Positions 44,501-55,431 of a DNA stretch of 64,000 nucleotides are shown here, one piece after another. The translations under genes were made by a program, and so were the position numbers. The stretch comes from Tetramitus jugosus (taxonomy: Eukaryota; Heterolobosea; Eutetramitea; Acrasida; Vahlkampfiidae). The stretch is taken from assembly GCA_937625935.1 (NCBI GenBank), contig OW569394.1:124001-188000 (forward strand). Direction: 5' to 3'. How positions within the stretch are numbered: position 1 is the first letter of the stretch; each line of letters opens with the position of its first letter. The notes under the pieces were generated by a model. It saw only the letters and a program-made list of their open reading frames with translations. It made no database searches and was not told the DNA's origin.

Positions 44501-47500
44501 ATTGACTCCAAAACAAGTGGTCAAGCCACAATCGCTACCAAAGTAATCAGATTGACAAGTGCATGTGTCAGTTGCAACACATTCACCTCTCCATGAACAG
44601 ACAAAAGGATCATCCGAGAATAAACCAAAACAGAATGTTCCATTGAGCAGGAAAAGAGAGTGTTGAGTGCCAGCAGCCACTGCAACAATCGATCTGTTCG
44701 TGTATGTTTGTGTCACTGGATTGGCATAAAGTTTCAGTGTGGGTTGTGGTGTAATGATTTTGTCAGTCACTCCATTCAACAATTGATAATTGCTTCCCAA
44801 TCCCCAACCAAATCCATCTCCATTCAAATCTCCTGCAATCACAAAATCACTTCCAAATCTGCTCGATGACATTGTATTGATGGGCATTTGATTGTTCAAG
44901 GCAACTGGATTTGCTGTCTGTGCGACTGTTGAATTGATACCCAACTGATAATTTGTGTTGCTTCCCCATGCAAACACACTATTATTTGAACCAATCACAA
45001 AAGAAGAAAATGTTCCAGCACTGATGGATTTGATTGGAATTCTGTACAATGGAGAACTCACAATCTTCTTTGGGAATCGACTCAAGTTGGGACTTCGGAC
45101 AAGGTCATCTCCAATTTGACCATTTGCATTGCTACCCCACACGAATACTTCACCCATAGAGTTGAGGGCCATGCTGTGGTAGGAGCCAGCAGAAATTGCA
45201 ATGATTTTCACATCACTCAGAGTTCCACCTGATGCTAATGAGGGTGCCACTCGTACTGGAATAAAAGATCTGACATTTGTGCCAAAACCACCATTTCCCA
45301 ACTGACCATAAGTGTTGTCACCCCATGCCCATACTGCTCCACTCGACATCAACGCTAAGCAATGATACAATCCACATGATACCGAAACTGCTGTTCCAGT
45401 CATGCCAGTGACTTCTCGAGGTGTAGCACTGAAGAAATATGATGAACCTAACCCCAAATATCCAAGTATTGTTGGATTTGAAGTACAACTGACTGATGCA
45501 GAGTTCACACAACATTGTGTTTCTGTGCATTTTGCTGTTTCAGAAGTCCAATAGTCGTTACCATAAATATTTATCCTTCTTTGTTGGTAGTCATAGTCAG
45601 TGTCACATGAAAGAGTGTTGCAACCCCAAGAATAAACTTTTCCATCATCAGTCACTGCAACAGCGTGGTATTGTGCAGCTGAACCAGAAACAAACTTCAG
45701 GTTAGATTTCAAAATTGGGCGGATTCTTTGGATTCTCCCAAAGCCATTGACGGAACCGTAATAATAAAAATCTGAACCCCAAGTGTACAACTCTCCCTCT
45801 CGCGTGATAGCAAGCGAAAAATCCAATCCTGCAGACAAAAACTTCACATACTTGTCAGTGGAAAGTGGCAACGAAGTTGTCACAAGAATTGAACGATCAA
45901 TCTGCAAATCATCTCCAAGCTGTCCATCACTATTCTTTCCTGCCCCATAAATATATCCCATCACTGGTTTATCACAATTACTGCCAGCGAAAGAATCAAT
46001 GCAAGAACAAATGTCAAGTGCAACGCACGTTCCACTTCCAGAACAAACAGTTGAGCTATTGGAAGGAATATCGAAGCATGTTGTCAGCTCACATTCATTT
46101 CCATAATAACCAGAATCACAAGCACATCGATCCTCATCAACACATGTTCCTCTCCAATTGCACACCAATTCATCATCTGCCAATATGCCATAGCAAATTG
46201 TTCCGTTCAACAAGAGAAGTGAATGTGTACTACCTGCTCCAACACCTACCAAATATGTGGAGGGATAGTTTTCATTCACCACTTGCTTCACTGGTTGCAG
46301 TCTTGTTGTTGTGCTCTTATCTCCCAATTGAGAGAATGTGTTGATTCCCCACGAGTATCCAGCACCCGTTTCATTGATGCCAGTGACCCAAGAAGTGATC
46401 CTGCTGGGATACAATGCTTTAAAGTGGACATCATTGATGTTCTGAACAAATCCAGGCAATGATCTGGATGTACCTGCTGAAGAGTCACCCAATATTCCAT
46501 TCGTGTTACTTCCCCATGAATAAACTTGACCCTTGTTCGTCACTGCAAAAGAACTCTGGACAGACGCAGAGATATGCACAATTAATTCTGTGGTGATAGC
46601 TCCTGTTGCCAGAACGGGGACATTTTTATCCGTTAAGGTGGTATCGGCTAATTGGCCCATATTATTTCTTCCCCAAGAATACACTTCTCCATACTCTCCC
46701 AAAGCAAGTGAGTGATAATCACCCGCGGCAACTTGCGCAATATTAGTTAGTCCTAATACTTCCTGAGCAATTGCGAGGTTTGATGTCGATCCCACTCCTA
46801 ATTGACCAGCTGCGCCATACCCAAAAGAGTAGACTGTTCCAATATTGGTCAGAATTAATGTATGATATGCTCCACATGCGACCGACTTTGGAATTTCACC
46901 AGTATCAAACAACGGAGACGTGGTGAGCCCATATGAACCCCAAGTTTGAACAGTGCCATCCTTCTTGATGGCAACCACTCGGCCAACACCAGCACAACAA
47001 TCAAGAACATTGCTTGATATCTTTTGAGGTCTATCATTGTCATTGATAGATCCCCATGAATACAAATCACCAACTTGAGAGAGTGCAATTGAAAAATAGT
47101 TTCCTCCATCAACTTTGGTCACGATAACCTTTGTCAAAAGTCCACCAACCAACAGAGGAATCTGTGAATAACCCACGGAAGGAACATCATCATTCGCCAA
47201 GACACCATTGGATTGTTGACCAATTGAATAAGTGATTCCGCGCACTTCTTTCTCGCAATTCAAACCAGAGTATCCTGGATTGCACAAGCACACATCCACT
47301 CCTGCGCACACTCCTCTCCCAGAACAAACAGAAGAATTATCTCTTGCAATTCCGTGGCACTCAAAATAATCGCAGTTCAACCCACTGTATCCCTCTTCGC
47401 ATAAACATTGATCAAATGTGCTACAATTTCCATGATAAGAGCAAACAGATGGTTCATCCGCTAACACTCCATAGCAAGATTTGGCAAGATCATACACAAT

Positions 47501-50370
47501 CAATGTATGAACACATCCCACTGCCATGCTTAAAACTTGTCGATCAGGAAAATAAATGTGATAGTTAACTGGAGATATTCGTTGAATGCTTGTTCCATCT
47601 CCCAATTGACCAAAATTGTTATTTCCCCAAACATAGGCAAGAGAATCAGAGATTGCACTGACATGAGTCTGAGAATTACAAACTCCAGCAAATATCTTGG
47701 ATACAATTTTGTTCGAAAGAGGAACAGCCACTTTCTGGAAACTTAATGCGTTTGTTGTCGAGCCAATTCCAAGTTGACCATTTAAATTATTTCCAGATGA
47801 GTAGAGAAGACCATCAGCGATTACATGTGATGAATAACTGCTGGCAGCAATTCCAGTCACTTTTTTTGATGCCAGTACTCCTGTGTTTAACGCAATGGCA
47901 CGTGTTGCTGTGTTTAGTGTGCCATCACCCAGTTGGCCAACAGAGTTTTCACCCCAACGATACAGCGTTCCATCGTCTGCAATCACCATCGTGAATGATC
48001 CTCCTGCTGCAATTGCTGCCACTCTTCTTTTGTAAAATAATCCAGTCAATAAAACAGTCTGAGGAAGTGTCTTCTGCGCAGTTGTGCCATCTCCCAACTG
48101 CCCGAAGTGATTTCTCCCCCATGCAAGAACAGTTCCATTACTGAGAAGAGCAACGCTATGATATGAGCCACATGCCATAGAAACAACTCGTTCACCCGTG
48201 AGAGCACCTCCTATTTTAACTGGCGTGGATGTTTGAGCAGTGTTGCCAGTGCCCAATTGACCATAACTATTGTCTCCAAACGACCAAACACTTCCTGTTT
48301 CATCAACAACCAATGAATGAGTTAACCCTGCACACATAGTCACAGTGGGTCCGTTGAATGATCCTTCAACTTTCACTGGACTGCTTCTTGGTGTGGTCGA
48401 ACCATCTCCCAACTGACCATAATCATTCTTTCCAACTGAAAAGAGTGTGCCATTGACCAATAATATCAAAGAGTAAGACATGCCAGATGCAACAGAGTTG
48501 ATGTGTACTCCAGCAAATGCAGAAGAACTAACAGGAATCATTCTGGACACACCATTCCTTCCCAAGTTATCTGCCAATTGTCCAAAACTATTATCGCCGG
48601 AAGCATAGAGGAAACCTTCATCTTTCTTTTCACAATTCTGACCTGAATAACCTTGATGACACAAACAAGTATCAATTGTTAAGCATTGTCCATGTCCAGA
48701 GCAAACCATGTTATCTGATGCATTCTTGCCAAAGCAATAGGGCAAACTACAATCTTCACCTGTGTATCCTGTGTCACACTCACATTTATCAGTGCCCACA
48801 CAATCTCCATGACTGGAGCATACTAATGGATCCATCTTGAAGATTGAAAAACAAATATCGGAATCAATCAAGTACATAGAATGAGCGGATCCAGGACTAA
48901 CTTTGGAAACAGTGCTCAAAGCATAAGGTGTCCCAATCATCCTTGGAGAAGCGTAATCACTTCCTGTCGAACCTATTCCAAACTGGCCATTCATGTTATT
49001 TCCCCAAGAAGCAACGGAAGTATTCGTCACAACAGCATTTACATTTTCGGCAGCAAATCCTGAGAACACTAACCTTATGGGCACATCTGCCAAGATAGTG
49101 ACCAATACTGGGGATAATGATTTCGTACCTATCCCAGGATTTCCGAGCTCTCCATATCCATTGTGTCCCCAAGAATAAATTCTTCCATCACTCAAGACAG
49201 CGAATGTTGATATCTTTGATGCCGTGACGGATACAACCGAATTTAACAGTGTAAGAAGAAAAGGCTTGCCCTGACTAATTACTGAAGAATCACCGTTGCC
49301 TGATTGCCCCGATTCTGTCCCACCCCAAGTCCAAACATGACCTGCACTATCTAATGCAACATTGTGCCTCTCTCCTGCGGCAACGTCAACCCATCCTACG
49401 TCATTGGAAACAATAGTAGGAGCAAAGTTACCAGAACCTGTGGTTCCTTGAGCTAATTGACCGTCGACATTTCCACCCCAAGCAAATATTGTACCTGCTG
49501 AGCTGAGTGATATGGAATGAAACTTTCCACACATTACTTTGATTACGTTTGTAAATGCTGCAGGGCCACTCACCTTCTTTGGAGAGTAATAATTGGTTCC
49601 AGAAGGAAAACCAAGCCATCCAGCAGTAGCTTTCCCACTATTTGTTGCATCATTTGTTCCCCACGCGTATACATTTCCATCAACATCAGCTGCCAATGCA
49701 TGATAAAAACAAGCAGAAATCGAAACAATTCTCTTGTTTTGCAAATCACCTCTAAGAATGGAGGGAATGGCTTCAGAAGCAGAAGTAAATCCGAGTCCCA
49801 ACTGACCATAATTATTCGCACCCCATGCAAACACTTCGCCCTTTGTTGTGAGCGCAAGGGAGAACCCATCACCAGATGAGATGACTTCCACTCTCATTAA
49901 ACCAAAATAATCTCCCACTCGAATCATTGTGGAAGTGGTTAAACTCGTAAACAGTGGATCTCCCAACTGTCTATAGGCGTTATTGCCCGATGAAAACACA
50001 TGACCTGATCCTCTCGTGGCACAATTTGGCAAATCATATCCATCATGACACAAGCAAGTATCAGTTGCGATACAGAAACCATGAGCCGAACAAACAGAGG
50101 CATGACTTGCTAAAACACCGTTACAAGAAGGTACCTGAGCTAAGATAAAGAACGCACAATCACATGATGAAAAATGTTAAAGCACGAATCACAAACACAC
50201 CACAAGCAAACCACAACAAACATACCATATGTTACATTGCAACTCCATAACAACAACAGTAAAAATATCGTTGAACTCAGAAATGATATAGTTTTTGAGA
50301 CCTTAAGCATCATCCTTGGGTCTCGTTTTTTCTTCTTCTTCTTCATGTTGGAACTGAGGAGAGCATTCAT
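29528..50370 (-). CDS. giant single-pass RCC1-propeller/EGF-repeat surface protein
   Basis: Exon 1 (50370-50226) encodes a basic leader and signal peptide (ISFLSSTIFLLLLLWSC...VTYA); an 86-nt GTATGT...TTAG intron follows; exon 2 (50139-29528) is one open frame of 20.6 kb. Total about 6918 residues. One EGF-like module opens the mature chain, then eleven blocks of RCC1/ATS1-type repeats (pattern G-vy-WG-N--GQLG ... i--i--G--HS-al), separated by ten pairs of EGF-like modules (C-g----d--VCS-hG-C---d-C-C--G--G--C). A 21-module EGF array follows (about 34860-32230), then a beta-rich region with IPT/TIG-like segments (about 31400-30850), a further ordered domain, one membrane helix (VVVAVSSIAGSLFFLLFFAL, about 29930-29850) and a tail of about 120 residues. 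It is probably a plasma-membrane adhesion or sensing protein; function is inferred from architecture only. Alternative ATGs lie at 50346 and 50313. Confidence 0.85.
32230..34860 (-). repeat. tandem array of 21 EGF-like modules
   Basis: A period of about 40 residues (120 bp) with consensus CfG-n-sd--VCSghGsC---d-C-C--Gy-G--C. Modules near 34.2-34.4 kb and 32.6-32.7 kb carry extra residues; the latter contains an additional CSC segment. No RCC1 repeats occur inside. It ends at a single Cys-containing linker before the beta-rich membrane-proximal region. Confidence 0.85.
34860..50139 (-). repeat. eleven-unit array of RCC1 propeller plus EGF pair
   Basis: Large-scale protein-coding repeat with a period of about 1.13-1.57 kb. 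EGF pairs fall at about 48.62-48.85, 47.25-47.49, 45.96-46.21, 44.38-44.64, 42.94-43.18, 41.58-41.82, 40.05-40.30, 38.69-38.94, 37.35-37.59 and 35.99-36.22 kb. In each pair the first module usually reads CFG---DD--VCS-RG-C and the second CFG-N-----VCSGHG-C, so the two types alternate in register. Each propeller starts with 'Y--G-NS-GQLGDD' and ends with a 'HS-fl-NGT-CfG' strand. Confidence 0.85.
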
Positions 50371-51075
50371 TATGAGAGATGAGTTTTTTGGACGTCAATG
50401 ACGATACTGATATTATTGGTTGATTTTTTCTCTGCGAGGACAATTTTCGAGCACAGAGCCCAGCGACCCACACCAGCTCGTTTGCCACGCAAGCGATCCC
50501 CGAGCGAGATACAACTGTAGATCTCCTATCGGAAAAAATTGAGCCGGCCGCCGCTTCGCCTGTTGTAGTTTCTCAACGGGCCAGAAATGGGAAATGGTTG
50601 GTCCCTGCGACCGATTACAGACATTCCATTGGTAATACTGTATGCAGGTTCACAAAAGAATGTTCTTTCCGAAAAATGCCTGGAGAGGACGTCATGCCAA
50701 GAATATGGTGCTCTGTTGTTGCTTTTTTTTCATCGCAACTTTCATGTCGCAAACGCAAGCAAAAACAAACATAACAACAAACGTGTGTGAAAAATGAGAA
50801 AACTGCTCACACAACGACGAAGATGAACAAAGGTATGTTTTTCACGGGAGAAGATTAACAAGCTTTTTGGATGTGAAGAAACAAAAATCACCAACAATAA
50901 AATTTGCTCTCCCATCCACCATTTGCAGCACTGTCAACTTGCGCAAAAAAACAACATCTACCCCCAAAAAACAGATTTCTTTGTGTGGGCTGTTTGTGAA
51001 AGTTTTTTATTGGCTTATTTCTAAGAATTTTTTTCTGGCTTCAGTTAGTTGTGATGTGTGCAATTATCGTGTCAG
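50371..51075. promoter_or_regulatory. upstream region of giant gene with local GC-rich patch
   Basis: This 705-bp spacer lies between the giant-gene ATG and the stop of the next minus-strand gene. About 50430-50600 is clearly richer in G and C than its surroundings (GAGCCGGCCGCCGCTTCGCC, CCCAGCGACCCACACCAGC). It may be the core promoter/leader or an unrecognised non-coding RNA. The part from 50730 to 51075 is AT-rich with A/C-rich runs and shows no gene. Confidence 0.35.
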
Positions 51076-54000
51076 TTAGTTGTACATGGAATCGAACCGT
51101 TGTTCAATTTCGTCAGTTGGAGCTCTAACTTGTTTCTTTGGCTCAAATTTTGACTTGTTCGTGCTCAATAGCTTGAAAAAGATGATGGCAGCAGTTCCAA
51201 CCGCAAGTAATGTGATGATGACCACTACGGTAAAACAAGCCAGCACAATGAGAACAATTGCATATGTTTTCAAGCCTTGATTTCTTCTCTGGATGGAACA
51301 TCCACAAGGATTGGAACAAATGTCGCCACTTTCTGTGATCACAGACTCCGAAGATTGAATATAGTCCAATGAAACAGTGTGACTCACTGGCTGAGAACAA
51401 ATGCATTGAACCAATGTGTCATTGCTGTTCTTTGATGTTGTTTGTGTTCGACACACTTTTGCATCTTGCAACCATTGTTTGTTGTTGGTATTCAAATACT
51501 TGCATGCATACTGATAGTCTTTGGTATGATTGCGAAGAGAAGATGCGAGGCTGGGAAGACTGAGAGATGATTGAGTCAATGTTGGCGAGTCTACCGACTG
51601 AATTAGTTGTTGGTTTTCTGTGAACAACTTGGTTGAGACTGTAGGAGACACTCCACTGGTGTTACACTTGTTTGAATACTGATCCGGAGGATTTGCAATC
51701 GCTTGTCCTTGCACAAATGAGACATTTCCATTCGCCAGAGTGTCACGATTGAGTACGATTTGAACATATCCAGTATTTGTGTTCGTGTTGCTTGAAGACG
51801 GATGTCTCACAAGGATTGTTGTTGTTGTGTTGGTTCCAATAGAGGTCGAATTCAACTTTGAGATCACAGTTTCAAGATTGGGGAATGAAATCTCTTGTGT
51901 TTGACCTTCAGTCATGTTCTTACGAACCTTGTCAGTCAACACAACAACCATCGATGAGAAGGATTCTCTTTGAACATTTGAACTGTTTGTTGAAATCATC
52001 ACATTGGCCAAGTTGTGAGCAACATCGATAGAGTCGATAATTTTTGAATCGTTTCTTTGAATCGAGTTGATCAAGATCAATGAAGTCTGAATGGTTGATA
52101 CCTCAGAGAGATAGTTGAATTGTTGGGAGATTGTCTTAATTGTTCCAATTTGGATGGTCGTACTCAGTTCATCACCCTTTGATTGAATAATATTGATCAA
52201 GTTGTTCAACAATTGAGAGGTTTGGTTCGATGTTAGGGCTTGAATCGATGTGACCAAAGAGTTGGTGTACGTTGTAAGTAGAGATTCAAACTCTGTTCCA
52301 TTTCTATGAGAAAGATCATTGGCTTTCTCAGTCAAAGCATTGGTCACCTTTGATGATTCTCCTTGATACACTGTGACAATGGTTGTTGATTCGGAAGTTT
52401 CACCATTCTGGAATAAGGCTTGAGCGAACAGAGTTACATTTCCAAGAACCGAGAGTGTGGTATTAAGAGTGGGATTCCTTGTGTTACTAACGAGAAATAC
52501 TCGATTGTTACTTCTATTGATATAACCAAAGCTAAACAATACATCTCCAGGATAACTAATGTTTGAATTCAGCAAAAAGTGGTCATAGAGCATGGCACCA
52601 GAGTTAGGTACGACCGCAACGTTCATTTGTGGGGTTTTTGGGATCAGCATGGAGAGTACTTTGGATGAGATGATATTTGTTGTGGTGGCAATCTGGATCG
52701 ATACGCTAGCAGTGTATTGATGATTCCTTGCTAAGTCGGCGAAAATATTTTGAATTGATTGAATAGGAGAATGGAGGGTGTAGACGCTACTATAAGTTCG
52801 TTCATCAGTTGAATTAAGATCCCTGACAGCCCAATTAACATTAGCAGTTACAAGAAGATTTCCTGAAAACGCGATTGTTACGTTCAATGCCCAATTATTT
52901 TCAAAGAGAAGGCCTTCAATTGCATTGGATTCGAACCACAGAGTCGCATTAGACTGCTCACAATACTTTCCTAAATATCCTAGATTGCAAAAACAAGTAT
53001 CATTCAGTCCACAGGAACCTCTTTGTCTACAAACAGTTCTGTCATTCGAGGAGATTCCATCGCATAGTGTATACTGACAATTGAAACCGGTGTACCCCTC
53101 ATTACAAGTGCATGTATTATTTTCCACACAACTTCCCCTGCCACTGCAAACGCTCGAGTTAGAGGAATCAAATTCAAAACACGTGATAGGAGGTAGATCC
53201 ATTACCTCCGCGATAAAGTTAAATGTGGAGTTACTGGAGAGGTTTCGATTAGAAGGAAAGATAAATGCAAGAGGCGATTCACTTCGCCCTAGCACAGAAA
53301 CGTAACCATCCTTTCCAATGGATACTTCCAAACCATTTGTAGCAAAATTGTTGTACACCATGATTACAGCATAACTTGAGTCAATTTTGTTCAGCTTCGC
53401 AACGTAGGCAGTAGACTCAGAGTTCTGACCGAATGATTGCAATGAACCTGTCAAATATATTGATTCATTCATGCCATATGCTATTCTAGGAATTCCACTT
53501 TCCATATCAAACAGAACTGCCCTATGTGAGTTGAAAATGAGGTTTGTTTTGTTGAAGTCATACCTCTCCAAAGAGCGGGCAACAGGAGATGAAACGATAG
53601 AGATATGCAATGATCCAAAATATTCTGCATCGCTTAATGATATACCGATTGGAATAGCATCATTAGAGTATGCAGTAGTGCCCAATTGAGAAAAGGTGCC
53701 GTTATTTGTTCTCAAGCTTGCAACGAAAAGAGAAGGGTCAGGTACTATTGATGGAATTGAACCAAAACCTGCATGTCCAATATCTTGACGACCTGCAACA
53801 TAAACGAGATCAGAACGGCATTTCACTGATGTAATAGTTGCATTTGAAATGGCTGAGGCCCACACACATGATCCAGAGTAATCGAATTGTGAGATGAAAC
53901 TGTTAGCACCGGGGGATGGATTCACTCGTGCACAACCAAATGGAATGGTTTGATTTATGGAACCAGCGAGATAAATAATATCTTCATTTTCAGCTGGATC

Positions 54001-54528
54001 GCAACAACTACGAGCTTCAGTTACAACAACAGAGTTAAGCAGAGGAGAATTAAGCACCTTACTCCAAAGAACGCTTCCAAATTTATCCACTTTGATAATA
54101 AGGACAAAAGGGCTCTCATCACCGCTCGTTCTACGATGAAACAGTGGAAAATCATTGGTACAGTTTGGAAACACCACAATGACACCCTTCTGATCACAAC
54201 CAGGCAAGAAAATGGGAACAAAATGAACATTTCCAGTGTCAATCTCCATCATCCAGTCATACTTTGATTGAATGGCATCATACTGGGCCAGAATGGTTTT
54301 CTTTGTGAAATTTCCAGTTGGTTCATCCTTGTTCTTGAAGGATCGATAGATGACAGATTGGCGGTCAACTTTTATTCCAGTGATTTGATAGTGGTCAGTG
54401 ACATCATCAATAATCGAAATGGTTCCAAAAGTAATGGAACCACGGGCGAAAGTAGGTGAACAAAGAGCTAGCACTAGTGCAGCTAGAACGATAAAACTCA
54501 GCTTGAGAATACCGTGAATGTGTGACAT
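51076..54528 (-). CDS. single-pass surface protein with EGF modules and GPS-like box (copy 1)
   Basis: From the ATG at 54528 (MSHIHGILKLSFIVLAALVL, signal peptide) the protein has 1150 residues; the frame is open upstream but the paralogue supports this start. The N-terminal 440 residues are beta-rich with propeller-like strands (FVLIIKVDKFGSVLWSKVL, DIIYLAGSINQTI). Two EGF-like modules lie at about 450-528. A long Asn/Ser/Thr-rich helical region follows. A cysteine box at about 1008-1041 (CKYLNTNNKQW...VC...VQCICSQPVSH) has the C-W-C-CxC spacing of a GPS motif, without the HL(T/S) cleavage triplet. One membrane helix (about 1083-1113) and a short tail ending DEIEQRFDSMYN complete it. The overall plan resembles a GAIN-bearing adhesion receptor without seven-helix part. 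Many N-glycosylation sequons are present. Confidence 0.75.
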   Translation of the reverse strand: MSHIHGILKLSFIVLAALVLALCSPTFARGSITFGTISIIDDVTDHYQITGIKVDRQSVIYRSFKNKDEPTGNFTKKTILAQYDAIQSKYDWMMEIDTGNVHFVPIFLPGCDQKGVIVVFPNCTNDFPLFHRRTSGDESPFVLIIKVDKFGSVLWSKVLNSPLLNSVVVTEARSCCDPAENEDIIYLAGSINQTIPFGCARVNPSPGANSFISQFDYSGSCVWASAISNATITSVKCRSDLVYVAGRQDIGHAGFGSIPSIVPDPSLFVASLRTNNGTFSQLGTTAYSNDAIPIGISLSDAEYFGSLHISIVSSPVARSLERYDFNKTNLIFNSHRAVLFDMESGIPRIAYGMNESIYLTGSLQSFGQNSESTAYVAKLNKIDSSYAVIMVYNNFATNGLEVSIGKDGYVSVLGRSESPLAFIFPSNRNLSSNSTFNFIAEVMDLPPITCFEFDSSNSSVCSGRGSCVENNTCTCNEGYTGFNCQYTLCDGISSNDRTVCRQRGSCGLNDTCFCNLGYLGKYCEQSNATLWFESNAIEGLLFENNWALNVTIAFSGNLLVTANVNWAVRDLNSTDERTYSSVYTLHSPIQSIQNIFADLARNHQYTASVSIQIATTTNIISSKVLSMLIPKTPQMNVAVVPNSGAMLYDHFLLNSNISYPGDVLFSFGYINRSNNRVFLVSNTRNPTLNTTLSVLGNVTLFAQALFQNGETSESTTIVTVYQGESSKVTNALTEKANDLSHRNGTEFESLLTTYTNSLVTSIQALTSNQTSQLLNNLINIIQSKGDELSTTIQIGTIKTISQQFNYLSEVSTIQTSLILINSIQRNDSKIIDSIDVAHNLANVMISTNSSNVQRESFSSMVVVLTDKVRKNMTEGQTQEISFPNLETVISKLNSTSIGTNTTTTILVRHPSSSNTNTNTGYVQIVLNRDTLANGNVSFVQGQAIANPPDQYSNKCNTSGVSPTVSTKLFTENQQLIQSVDSPTLTQSSLSLPSLASSLRNHTKDYQYACKYLNTNNKQWLQDAKVCRTQTTSKNSNDTLVQCICSQPVSHTVSLDYIQSSESVITESGDICSNPCGCSIQRRNQGLKTYAIVLIVLACFTVVVIITLLAVGTAAIIFFKLLSTNKSKFEPKKQVRAPTDEIEQRFDSMYN

Positions 54529-54633
54529 GTTTTTTGTGAGTTTGCTGCCACTTGGTGGGTGCTGCTCTGTCAACTGGTTGAAATAGTTGGGTGACCCACT
54601 CTTCAATGTCAATTCAACAGCAAAAAGGTATTT

Positions 54634-55130
54634 TCAAGCGCACGGATTTTCTCTATCCCTCCTCTGAAATTTGATTTCGTGGTCCCGCGGACAACTGTTG
54701 AGAACTTGATGTTGATACCCTAGAAACTGCACCCAGAACGACTCTTCCCATGGAAGTACAGTTTTGTTGAAGGTGGCCCCATAGCGTCCAAATGTAACTG
54801 ACTTCAAAAAATTGTTGAGGTTTTGGCCGACAACTGAATTCGCAACAAAGTCCGGACTTCGGAAACAGATAAGGTATTTGTTTGTCGCAGTGGTTGTTCT
54901 TGGGATGACGAACATGTCAAGCACATATGGTTGCACTTGGATAAAACGAAACGGTCACGACCATGGTAGACGACCATGCTGACTGCACTTTTCACACTCG
55001 AGCTTTGACCAGTGCTGATGGAACCACAACGGAATCTCCATTCAGTACTACGTCCATCGAGTTCGTTTTTGTCGCAGTAATAAATGAATGGCAATCTCCA
55101 CCCAAAATCGAAAATCCCCATTATCTTCAT
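54634..55130 (-). pseudogene. broken gene of unknown family between the two paralogues
   Basis: A protein-like frame starts at the ATG at 55130 (MKIMGIFDFGWRLPFIYYC) and continues to about 54950 (VSMVVYHGRDRF). The coding-like signal then moves to another frame (QVQPYVLDMFVIPRTTTATN, VLPWEESFWVQFLGYQHQVL) down to 54634. No GT-AG intron fits so short a shift, so it looks like a one-base frameshift around 54940. The composition is unlike the low-complexity surface proteins on both sides. No family is recognised. Confidence 0.4.
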
Positions 55131-55431
55131 TCTCGCTAAGCAATTCCACAATGATTCCTCACCGACTTGGTCGACCGATAGAACAGATTAAAATTTATGT
55201 GTCACACAAAATCAATATTCTTGTGTCCCATTGTGAATCATCATGCCGTGGTGCAAGAACTAATCCATACAATGATCGATTGCATAGTCCCATTGAATAG
55301 GATGAATTCCTAGATGTTGTTCAATGTTCGGACCGTCATGTTCCTGAGGTAAGGTGAAAATTCGTTATTTTATATGTAAAGGAACCCAACCTTAGGTTTT
55401 CCCATGTTTCTTGTGTTGAATACTTCGTCGG
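55131..55431. other. spacer between broken gene and copy 2
   Basis: About 300 bp of AT-rich sequence without open frames of note. It includes the 3' flank of the copy 2 gene. Confidence 0.3.

Noticed and set aside
29528-50139. Giant frame as nuclear RCC1 (Ran exchange factor)
   Set aside because: Signal peptide, EGF cysteines, sequons and a membrane helix place the repeats outside the cell; true RCC1 is about 420 residues with one propeller.
34860-50139. CRISPR-like or satellite array
   Set aside because: The regular spacing is a protein-coding repeat of over 1 kb with variable DNA; there are no short identical repeats with unique spacers.
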